Positions 6,308 through 12,555 of a stretch of 12,680 bases of DNA are shown piece after piece. Position 1 is the stretch's first letter. The number at the start of each line of letters is the position of its first letter. Origin of the DNA: JBBSGD01 sp038254435 (GTDB lineage: Bacteria; Actinomycetota; CADDZG01; WHSQ01). The position numbers and the translations under genes are program-made. The notes below the pieces were generated by a model. It was not told where the DNA came from. It did not search any database and saw nothing but the letters and a program-made list of their open reading frames with translations. Where the stretch lies: the NCBI GenBank assembly GCA_038254435.1, contig JBBSGD010000049.1, forward strand, positions 1 through 12,680, read 5' to 3'.

Positions 6308-7715
6308 ATGTCGAACACCGAGGTTGGCCAGGCTCTCGCGAGGCCACTTGAGGATCGCGGCCCGGTACTGCTCTCGATCACCGAGGACCAGTGGTTCGAG
6401 AGGAAGGACTCGAGGGTGTCACCCCTGGCCCTCGCCAATACCGAGGTCGGCTTCGCCAACGCCGATGGTGGAATCATCATCGTGGGACTCAGCGAGGGAG
6501 TTGCCCAAGGTACGGATCCCGAACCCGAACATCGCAAAGGGTTGATGCAGGCGGCAATGACTTCACGGAACCCGCGGTCCGGGCTCACAGCACGCTGGTT
6601 CCATGCATGAATCACGCAGGCAAGGTCGACCAGCTTCTCGTGATCGAGATGGAGCCGAGTGAGCTCGTACACGCTAACCAACGCGATGAGGTCTACCTAA
6701 GGGTCGGAGACGAAAATCGCAGACTGAACTTCCGTCAACGTCAGGAACTCCTTACGACAAGGGGCAAGCACTCTTCGAGGCGACCACAGTCCCAGGGGCC
6801 ACCCTCTCGGATCTTGATCAGGCCCTCTTGTCCTCCTATGCCGACGTCCTGCAGCACCCCGATCCCGAACGGCTTCTCGCGGCCCGAAGCTTGACTAACC
6901 GAGATGGGAATGTCACCGGTGCGGCGATCCTTCTCTTGGGGTGTCCCCCCAGGCCCACTTTCCCGAGGCGTATGCGCGGCTTCTGCGCTACCAGGGCGTT
7001 GAACGGGGGACAGGACGGCGCCAGCGTCTAACGGAAGATCGAAGGTACGAAGGACACATCCCACGCATCCTCCACGAAGCCACCGAAGGAATCAGGACGT
7101 TACAGCCGACGCGGCGGGCGCTTGGTCAGCGCGGGCGCTTCGAGGTCGCTGGATTGATCCCCGAAGATGCTTGGCTGGAGGCACTTGTTAACGCCGTCGT
7201 CCATCGCTCCTATAGCCCTGCCGGCGACCACATCAGGATCGAGATCTTCGACGACCGGGTGGAGATAGAAAGCCCCGGTCGCTTCCCCGGCTTGGTCAGT
7301 CCGGAAGGGCCGCTGCAGGCGACAAGGTTTGCTCGCAACCCCCGTATCGCCCGAGTCTGCAGTGACCTTCATTTCGGTCAGGAACTCGGCGGGGGCATTC
7401 GGCGAATGTTCGAAGAGATACGCCTCGCGGGCCTTGCTGACCCCTCTACCACCAGACCGCTGGGAGCGTTCGCCTCACGCTGCTGGCAACTCCAATCGAT
7501 CGTGAGTTGGAGGCTCGACTCCCCTCCGGCTTCAGGGAGATTCTCAGTCTGCTGCGAGAAGCCGGCAGCTTGAGTACGGGAGATTTGGTGGAAATGACCC
7601 GCATATCGAGACCTCTGTGATCCGTCGGATGAACACGCTCCGGGCCGCTCACCTGGTGGAGTGGTCTGGAAAGGCCGCCAAGGACCCGCGCGCCCGCTGG
7701 CTGCTGCGTCGATAA
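6308..7715 (+). pseudogene. AlbA_2/HATPase-type ATP-binding transcriptional regulator, broken by five frameshifts
   Basis: The pieces assemble into one protein of about 470 residues. An N-terminal AlbA_2 (Schlafen-like DNA-binding) domain has WFERKDSRVSPLALANTEVG, ADGGIIIVG and DEVYLRVGDENRRLNFRQRQ. Next is LLSSYADVLQHPDPERLLAA, then a HATPase_c_4 domain with EALVNAVVHRSYS and RIEIFDDRVEIESPGRFPG, then FGQELGGGIRRMFEE. The tail is a winged helix (REILSLLREAGSLSTGDLVE; SVIRRMNTLRAAHLVEW) ending at 7713-7715. Five frame changes are needed, near 6559, 6768, 6938-6941, 7441-7444 and 7612, and every one is a step of -1 best explained by one missing G or C. Otherwise the coding sequence is well preserved. 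Such proteins are often carried on mobile or defence islands. Confidence 0.85.
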
Positions 7716-7909
7716 CGACACTAATGGCATTAGCGCCAGAAATTTCGGCTCCGAGCTGCATGTTTGCCTGGACTCTAAAAGCCCTCTCTCTATGTGCGTA
7801 GCGCCGGGACGACCCGGGGCAGGCCTCGCGTTCTGCGGAAGAAGGCTCAACTTCAGAGGCTCCTTCCGGCCTCAGAAAAGGGCGTGATCGTCCGACTCTC
7901 CTTTATGGG
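7716..7909. other. Intergenic stretch, no gene seen
   Basis: Just after the ATP-binding gene lies a short perfect dyad, CTAATG-g-CATTAG (7721-7733), possibly a protein-binding site. No coding frame with family-like sequence was found in the remainder. Confidence 0.3.
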
Positions 7910-8077
7910 CTAGTGGCCACTGTCCGGCCTCACCGGGACGCTGTCGAGCGCAGACTCCAGCTTAGGGAACAATTCGATCGTCGCCTCCAAGACCCAGAGG
8001 AGCCTTATGAACTCTTCGGTCATGGTCGCGGTCAATCGTTCGGTGGCGGTGGTTCCGTGGCGATCGAGCCATGGTTT
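7910..8077 (-). pseudogene. C-terminal fragment of an unidentified protein
   Basis: A 55-codon open stretch on the minus strand reads like genuine protein: PWLDRHGTTATERLTATMTE, then EFIRLLWVLEATIELFPKLE, then a stop at 7910-7912. It is preceded by an in-frame stop at 8078-8080 with no convincing start, so it looks like the C-terminus of a larger gene whose upstream part is lost or out of frame. The amphipathic helix with EFIRLLWVLE-x3-EL-x-P-x-LE seems familiar from large actinobacterial enzymes, but I cannot name the family. Sequence from 8081 to 8367 shows no supported gene. Confidence 0.4.
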
Positions 8078-8367
8078 CTAGCCGGAGCAACGACGAATGC
8101 CGCATCGACCCCGACGGCTGGACACTCCGAAGCGCCGACGGCTCACGCGGCGCGCATGCCGAGCACAATCGCCATCACCGACAACGGACCCCGCATCCTC
8201 ACCGTGCATGCAACCCGGTGAGACGAACAGGCACGGCGAGTCTCCGTAGGCGATCCCCCCTGCGCGACACCTGATGCCACTGTCCGCCGTCCCAGCGGAT
8301 GAGGCGGGCCGAGGCGAAGAGCGCTGCACAACGCGACGTCCGGTAGACAACGCTCTCGCTCCCTAGC

Positions 8368-8410
8368 TAACAGATGTTATAGTAACCACCGTTAGTCTAC
8401 TCTAAGGAGG
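8368..8410 (+). promoter_or_regulatory. TetR-type operator, -10 box and RBS of the redox operon
   Basis: Two dyads lie side by side: TAACA-ga-TGTTA (8368-8379) and TAAC-cacc-GTTA (8383-8394). They share the half-site TAAC/GTTA, and the outer CTAAC (8367-8371) and GTTAG (8391-8395) also pair. A -10-like TATAGT (8378-8383) lies between them, so a bound dimer would block polymerase. No clear -35 is visible. AAGGAGG (8404-8410) is a full Shine-Dalgarno 5 nt before the ATG at 8416. The operon's own TetR regulator is the natural candidate ligand. Confidence 0.6.
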
Positions 8411-8415
8411 AGCAC

Positions 8416-8811
8416 ATGCTGCAACAACTCGCACACGCGCTCGAGGCGGCCGACGCTGCCGCGGTGATCGAGACCATGACCGAGGACGTGACCCTGCGCG
8501 TCGCCGTGCACGGCGCGCCATTTGAAGGCCGAGCGGCGGCCACCCAGATCCTCACCGCTGTCCTGGACGGGGCGCTGCATGACGTCGAGGTCATCGAGAC
8601 GATCGAGGGGCCCGACGCCGCGGTCCTGATGTTCACCGCGCATGTCGCGGCGCACCCAGATGCGGCAGACGGGCTGCTCGTCGTCCGTCCGGACCGGAGC
8701 GGCCGCATCTCGGACCTGACCGTGTACCTGCGGCCCCTCGACGCGTTGCAGGCGCTGGCGGACGAGATGGGTCGTCGCCTGGGCGGCCCCCGGCCAGACG
8801 AACGGGCATGA
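8416..8811 (+). CDS. SnoaL-like / NTF2-fold protein
   Basis: A 131-residue protein of SnoaL/NTF2 size and layout. The opening helix LQQLAHALEAADAAAVIETM is followed by TEDVTLRVAVHGAPFEGRAA (22-41, the strand-turn-'F-x-G' segment), TQILTAVLDG, and three C-terminal strands (DVEVIETIEG, AAVLMFTAHV, ISDLTVYLRPLDAL). The family includes polyketide cyclases, steroid isomerases and non-catalytic binders; the catalytic identity here cannot be set. The start is firm (AAGGAGG, 5-nt spacing). It is the first gene of a four-gene operon and overlaps the next by ATGA, so it is co-translated with the reductase. A role in handling an aromatic or quinone-like compound is inferred. Confidence 0.75.
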   Translation: MLQQLAHALEAADAAAVIETMTEDVTLRVAVHGAPFEGRAAATQILTAVLDGALHDVEVIETIEGPDAAVLMFTAHVAAHPDAADGLLVVRPDRSGRISDLTVYLRPLDALQALADEMGRRLGGPRPDERA

Positions 8812-9263
8812 TGGCCAAGACGTCGCTGGCCAACCGAGTCCCGGCCGCCATCCTGTATTCGCCACTGCACCGGCTACTGAGCAGCAAGAGGCTCGTCCTG
8901 ACCTTCACCGGACGCCGCAGCGGGACGCGCTACGCCACACCCGTGCACTATTTGCAGCGTGGCGGCGAGCTGCTCATCACCACCGACAGCAGCTGGTGGC
9001 ACAACCTCGACGGCGGCGCGCCGGTGCAGCTGAAGCTGCGCGGCCGGCAAGTGCGGGCCACTGCCGAGGCCGTACGCGACCCCGACCTGGTGGCCGAGGC
9101 GCTCACCGCGCTCGTGCGCGACCACCCGCCCTACGGGCGCTGGGCCCACATCCGGGTCGGTCCCGACGGAACACCCGACCCAGCGGACGTGCGCGCCGAG
9201 GTCGATCGTGGCCGGGTCCTGGTGCGCGTCCAGCTGCCACCCGACGACACCATCACCCGGTGA
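8808..9263 (+). CDS. Deazaflavin-dependent nitroreductase/quinone reductase (Ddn-like)
   Basis: A 151-residue protein of the F420H2-dependent Ddn/DUF385 family, at normal length. The split-barrel core shows LVLTFTGRRSGTRYATPVHY (29-48) and a hydrophobic WWHNLDGG (63-70), then PVQLKLRGRQVRATAE (72-87), the typical strands that bind F420. Relatives reduce quinones, nitroimidazoles and similar electrophiles, often at the inner membrane face. The ATG at 8808 overlaps the upstream stop (ATGA); a second ATG at 8811 is equally possible. Its 3' end overlaps the TetR start (GTGA). With the LLM protein at 2411-3301 it shows that the host very likely makes F420. Confidence 0.88.
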   Translation: MMAKTSLANRVPAAILYSPLHRLLSSKRLVLTFTGRRSGTRYATPVHYLQRGGELLITTDSSWWHNLDGGAPVQLKLRGRQVRATAEAVRDPDLVAEALTALVRDHPPYGRWAHIRVGPDGTPDPADVRAEVDRGRVLVRVQLPPDDTITR

Positions 9264-9880
9264 CCACAACCCGGCGCCGCCGGCGCGGCACCGGACACGA
9301 ACTGCGCGACGTCGTGATCCGCGTCGCGACCGACCTACTGGCCGAGCTCGGCGACGTCGACGCCCTCACCATGCGGGCCGTCGCTACCGCCGCCGGCGTC
9401 ACGCCACCCTCGGTGTATCGGCATTTCCCCGACAAGCAGACCCTCGTCCGCACGATCATCACCGAACGGTTCGAGGGGTTCACCAGGGTTCTCCGCGCCG
9501 CCGCCGCGTCGGCCGGCGAGCAGCCCATGCCCCGCCTGGCAGCGATGAGCCGGGCCTACGTCCGCTCCGGGCTGGACCGGCCCGGGCATTACCGGGTGCT
9601 GTTCAGCGCCACCAACGCCGGCCCGGCGGGTCTGGGCCTGCCTGGTGAGACCGAACACCCTGGAGCCGCGTCCTACCGGGAGCTGGTCGAGGCAGTCGCC
9701 GCGTGCCTGCCCGCACGCCGCCGCGGCGCGGCGCCGCCGCTCGCGACCGAACTGTGGGCATCGTTGCACGGCATTGTCGACCTGCGCATCACCAAACCCG
9801 AACTGCCCTGGCCCGATCCCGACGTACTCACCGCCGCGGCGCTGGCCGCCATCCGTGCCGCCACCAACTCAAGCCCCTAG
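9260..9880 (+). CDS. TetR/AcrR-family transcriptional regulator
   Basis: A 206-residue protein from GTG 9260, which overlaps the previous stop by 4 nt; an upstream extension of the frame to 8996 lies inside the reductase gene and is Arg-rich shadow. The HTH domain spans about residues 15-65 (LTMRAVATAAGVTPPSVYRH, then FPDKQTLV), followed by a helical ligand-binding domain with MSRAYVRSGLDRPGHYRVLF and LWASLHGIVDLRI, as in the TetR_C_13/33-like groups. It probably represses its own operon through the dyads at 8368-8394 and is released by a small hydrophobic ligand. Its place inside the operon, rather than divergent to it, gives simple feedback. Confidence 0.92.
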   Translation: MTTTRRRRRGTGHELRDVVIRVATDLLAELGDVDALTMRAVATAAGVTPPSVYRHFPDKQTLVRTIITERFEGFTRVLRAAAASAGEQPMPRLAAMSRAYVRSGLDRPGHYRVLFSATNAGPAGLGLPGETEHPGAASYRELVEAVAACLPARRRGAAPPLATELWASLHGIVDLRITKPELPWPDPDVLTAAALAAIRAATNSSP

Positions 9881-9896
9881 AACCGGAGTCCCCGCC

Positions 9897-10340
9897 ATGG
9901 ACCTACTTGCCTTCTTCACGCTCAGCGTCACCGGATTCGTCTCCTGCGCCGAGTTCGGCTCCTACGCCTTCGTCCACCCCGTCCTACGCCGGCTCCCCCC
10001 AACCCAACACATCACCGTCGAACAAGGTCTGCTCAAGACCTTCGGGCGGGTCATGCCCATCGGGATGACCCTTAGCCTCGTACTCGCAATCAGCTACGCG
10101 TCCCGAGCCGGGCAACCAGGACCATGGGCCTGGATAGCATCGGGGTCATTCGCGGCGTCGCTGTTCTCCACGATCGTGGTCAACGTCCCCATCAATCTGG
10201 CGACCGGAAAGTGGAACGCCGAGAAACCCCCCGACGACTGGGAAACGACCCGGAACCGCTGGGAGTTCGCCCAGGGCCTTCGCTCCTGGCTGCTCCTAGC
10301 CGGATTCGTGCTCATCTGCATCAGCGTCGCCGCAGGGTAG
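9897..10340 (+). CDS. DUF1772 (anthrone-oxygenase-like) membrane protein
   Basis: A 147-residue integral membrane protein with four likely helices at about residues 3-23, 53-70, 77-98 and 128-146. The family pattern N-x-P-x-N (NVPIN, 96-100), then W (106), DDWETTRNRWEFAQGLRSW (113-131) is complete. DUF1772 members include anthrone oxygenases and uncharacterised bacterial membrane proteins. The ATG at 9897 follows a GGAG and lies 16 bp after the TetR stop, so it is the last gene of the operon. It likely works with the SnoaL-like protein and reductase on an aromatic or quinone substrate; that is inference from context. Confidence 0.82.
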   Translation: MDLLAFFTLSVTGFVSCAEFGSYAFVHPVLRRLPPTQHITVEQGLLKTFGRVMPIGMTLSLVLAISYASRAGQPGPWAWIASGSFAASLFSTIVVNVPINLATGKWNAEKPPDDWETTRNRWEFAQGLRSWLLLAGFVLICISVAAG

Positions 10341-10414
10341 GCGACACAGGGACTGGCAGGTGCGCCTTCCCGAAAGAGGATTAGCAATGGATTAGCAAGG
10401 GGCGGTGGAAGTGG

Positions 10415-10810
10415 TCACTCCTGAGCACCGGCTTCCTGTAGCACCCCTAGCCAGAAGCGCCTGAGGGCTCCCATAGCTTCATCTAGTCCTTTAGGGCCGA
10501 TGTCCAACTCCGACGCGATGTCAGCGAACGTCTGCCGCCAGCTCTCCGGAGGATCCGGAATCTGGACGGGAACAGGATGTGTGGCGCGCGCTTCGAAGAC
10601 GGCGACGAAGGCTCCCCGTAGCTCGAGCAAATGGTCAAATCCTTCCTCGATCAACAGGATGAGGTCGGCCAGATCTCGAACTCGACTGCTTGGACGGTCT
10701 CCATAGATTCGGGTCAGCGCGTGCAGCTTCTCCGCGAAATGTCGTTCGCGGCCGACGACCTCGGCTGAGATGTCTGAAGCGGCAGCTCTCCAACGTCGTT
10801 TTCCGGCAGC
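10415..10810 (-). pseudogene. C-terminal fragment of an AbiEii/AbiGii-type nucleotidyltransferase toxin
   Basis: An open minus-strand stretch of 131 codons begins after a stop at 10811-10813. It carries the AbiEii C-terminal signature: ISAEVVGRERHFAEKLHALT, then RIYGDRPSSRVRDLADLILL, then FEARATHPVPVQIPDPPESW and a final helix ALRRFWLGVLQEAG. The HFAEKLHA-x-T and S-R-V-[KR]-D-L-x-D-L motifs are diagnostic. The whole N-terminal catalytic half (GG-x-A..., D-x-D) is absent, and about 300 residues would be normal, so it is a remnant. A TTG at 10654 is only an internal codon. Its broken end lies about 65 bp from the right-hand selC repeat. Confidence 0.78.
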
Positions 10811-10874
10811 TCATCACCGATCTCGGAGCCGCTCAGGAGGCCGCTTGACAACATAGAAGGTCAGGTCAGGCCAC

Positions 10875-10943
10875 ATGGCGGAGGCGGACGGGAATCGAAC
10901 CCGCCCACCGGGGATCGCCCGGCGCACCGGTTTTGAAGACCGG
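10875..10943 (-). repeat. selC (tRNA-Sec) 3'-half remnant, right copy, probable att site
   Basis: Bases 10875-10935 equal the left copy (6054-6114) in all 61 positions. Here the homology to tRNA-Sec goes further: the anticodon arm CCGGT-CTTCAAA-ACCGG (minus strand, to 10943) is complete, with UCA as anticodon (complement of TGA at 10934-10936). Upstream of it on the minus strand there is no D arm and no GGAGGCGG acceptor strand, so the tRNA is incomplete and cannot fold. An automatic tRNA call here should be treated as false. The intact gene would be expected further right if both copies came from tandem integration. Confidence 0.82.
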
Positions 10944-11054
10944 CGAATGACATCCGACTCGACCGGAAGTAGTCCCGTCTCGGGTTGTTTTACCTGGTCA
11001 GGCGCAAGGTGTCATCCTGGGCCGTCCGTTACCACTCTGTCTAGTCGGACGTAA

Positions 11055-11077
11055 AGCGTTGACAAGAGCGTTGACAA
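11055..11077. repeat. Tandem 12-bp-period repeat with TTGACA
   Basis: AGCGTTGACAA occurs at 11055-11065 and again at 11067-11077. Each copy contains the -35 consensus TTGACA, but no matching -10 or downstream plus-strand gene exists: the next gene is the 3' end of the minus-strand BrkB gene. Short direct repeats about 120 bp from an att core can be integrase arm sites; this is a guess. The rest of 10944-11089 holds no gene. Confidence 0.4.
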
Positions 11078-11089
11078 CCCCCGTTCTCG

Positions 11090-11980
11090 TCAGGGGCGCG
11101 GCTTTCCCTTGCTGTCACGCAGCTCTAGTTGTAGTTCCTCCTCGGCGGGCTCACCTCGTTCTAGTTCCCGCGATCGTTCTCGCTCGGCGTTGAACGTTGC
11201 GCCGAGCAGAGTCGCGTTGTTTGAGATGTAGAGCCACAGCAAAAAGACGACTACCGCACCGAGGCTCCCGTAGGTCTTGTTGTAGGAGCTGAAGTTGGCT
11301 ACGTATAAGGCGAATCCTGCAGAAGCGAGGATCCATACAACAATAGCCAAGATCCCTCCCGGCATCACCGAGCCGAAACCGGGATGACGAACATTGGGCG
11401 CAGCGAAGTAGAGGACGGCAAAGATGAGCGCCACCAGCAGGATCAGAACGGGCCACTTGGCTATCGACCAAGCGGTAACGGCAGCACTCCCCAACCCCAC
11501 CGCGCTGCCCACCGCCTGGGCCAGCGGGCCGGTCAACACCAGTGCGAGGGTTATAACGGCGAGCAGCACGACCAGTACCAGCGTCAACCCGATGCGCACG
11601 GGGAGCTTTCTCCAAATCCGCCGCTCTCGGCCCACCTCGTAGATAGCGTCGGCGGCCCGCATGAAGGCCGCGACGTAGCCCGACGCCGACCACAGTGCTC
11701 CGAGCACGCCGATGCCGAACAAAGCGCCGGCACTACTCTTGCTGGTCACGATGCTGTGGATGGGGCCCTGCACGCTGCTTGCCGCGGAGGATGACCCGAG
11801 GGATTTGGCTATCTTCAGAAGCACGTTGATCGTGTGCGGGCTCCCCAGAAGGCCGAGCAGCGCAACTAGAACTATGAGGGCGGGAAACAGAGCCAGCACC
11901 GAGTAGTAGGTGAGGGCGGCCGCCCAGTCGGTCATGCTTTCATTCTTATATCGCGTGAAGGTCCGTGCTACTGCGCCCAC
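11090..11980 (-). CDS. YihY/BrkB-family inner-membrane protein
   Basis: A 296-residue multi-pass membrane protein of the YihY/UPF0761 (BrkB) family, at normal length. The N-terminal signature DWAAALTYYSVLALFPALIV (18-37) is followed by LWSASGYVAAFMRAADAIYE (96-115), ERRIWRKLPVRI and about six hydrophobic helices. The conserved SSYNKTYGSLGAVVVFLLWL (231-250) and SNNATLLGATFNAE close the domain. The charged tail (270-296) is cytoplasmic. The family's function is unsettled (transport or envelope roles have been proposed). The start is GTG 11980 with AGGAG 4 nt upstream (11985-11989). An ATG at residue 16 would cut the first motif. It is intact and not obviously in an operon. Confidence 0.92.
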   Translation of the reverse strand: MGAVARTFTRYKNESMTDWAAALTYYSVLALFPALIVLVALLGLLGSPHTINVLLKIAKSLGSSSAASSVQGPIHSIVTSKSSAGALFGIGVLGALWSASGYVAAFMRAADAIYEVGRERRIWRKLPVRIGLTLVLVVLLAVITLALVLTGPLAQAVGSAVGLGSAAVTAWSIAKWPVLILLVALIFAVLYFAAPNVRHPGFGSVMPGGILAIVVWILASAGFALYVANFSSYNKTYGSLGAVVVFLLWLYISNNATLLGATFNAERERSRELERGEPAEEELQLELRDSKGKPRP

Positions 11981-12300
11981 AGTGCTCCTAAGCCCTCGGT
12001 AAGGAGGACGTCCGGCGTAGCCGCAACCGTTTTGTCGGGTTGTGTCAACCTCATCGGGAATCCGGATCCTTTCGCTGGCTGGGCTTCGCCGGCTACGTTC
12101 CCTCTCTCCGTTTCATGAAACCTGGAGGGCTGGCCGCTGCAGGGATCCATGCTGCCCACGGCGTGCCCCGCAATGAAGTCCTAAAGAACGGCTTGTCGGG
12201 TGGCCCCAGCGTGAACGGAATCGGCACAAGGGAACGCTAACGGCGAGCCGTGACAACGTCACGCATTACAGCGCCCGTGAGAGCGTCTTAGAGGCGTTAG
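11981..12300. other. Intergenic stretch with palindromes, no gene seen
   Basis: No frame gives family-like protein on either strand. Two perfect dyads stand out: GTTTCATGAAAC (12110-12121) and CGTGAC-aac-GTCACG (12249-12263). They could be regulator sites for the BrkB gene (reading left) or for the small ORF to the right. No promoter could be assigned. Confidence 0.3.
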
Positions 12301-12555
12301 AAGTCAAGAGGTGGCACGAGGCACACGACAAAGGCTACGGACTACGCGTACGACACGCTCAAGGCGGCTGCCTGGGTGTCAGACCGGGTTGAAATGGTGC
12401 GGCGCCGCACCAATCTGAGCTGGTTGAGAAGTGCGGCACCCAGTCGGCCTGAGGGATCTCTCACGACTAGAGAGGTCGCTGCTCTCCTCGAGAAGTCGTT
12501 CACTGCTACCAAGCGAGATATGGCGCAGCGGGAGGCAGATGTCGCTTCTCAGTAA
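12301..12555 (+). CDS. Possible short or truncated ORF, unidentified
   Basis: The frame is open from just after a stop at 12298-12300 to TAA 12553-12555 (84 codons), with protein-like content: TDYAYDTLKAAAWVSDRVEM, then SLTTREVAALLEKSFTATKR, then DMAQREADVASQ. LTTREVAALL resembles the first helix of excisionase/MerR-type winged helices, which would suit a mobile element, but the following recognition-helix pattern is poor. There is no usual start before GTG 12376 or ATG 12388, so it may be a C-terminal remnant. I do not recognise the family. Confidence 0.35.
   Translation, partial: KSRGGTRHTTKATDYAYDTLKAAAWVSDRVEMVRRRTNLSWLRSAAPSRPEGSLTTREVAALLEKSFTATKRDMAQREADVASQ
12395..12412. repeat. Perfect 18-bp palindrome
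   Basis: TGGTGCGGC is followed directly by its exact reverse complement GCCGCACCA, with no spacer. It lies inside the possible ORF above. It could be a dimeric-regulator site or a cruciform-prone site; chance in GC-rich sequence is not excluded. Confidence 0.5.

Noticed and set aside
6308..7715. Programmed ribosomal frameshifting in the ATP-binding gene
   Set aside because: Five shifts in one gene, without slippery heptamers or consistent downstream structure, are not plausible as programmed events.
7913..8221. 102-codon plus-strand ORF in the gap after the ATP-binding gene
   Set aside because: It has no ribosome-binding site and no domain-like sequence, and its antisense strand reads more like protein.
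8392..8870. Two overlapping 157-codon minus-strand ORFs
   Set aside because: Both are antisense to the SnoaL-like gene, which has a strong ribosome-binding site and ATGA coupling.
8996..9259. N-terminal extension giving a 294-residue TetR fusion
   Set aside because: The extension is Arg/Pro-rich, lies wholly inside the reductase gene in another frame, and a GTG with a 4-nt overlap at 9260 gives a normal TetR start.
10875..10980. Complete tRNA-Sec gene at the right repeat
   Set aside because: The anticodon arm, variable arm, T arm and acceptor 3' strand are present, but no GGAGGCGG 5' acceptor strand or D arm is found upstream on the minus strand, so it cannot fold as a tRNA.
11968..12159. 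63-codon minus-strand ORF upstream of the BrkB gene
   Set aside because: It has no family-like content, and it overlaps the BrkB ribosome-binding site and start in another frame.
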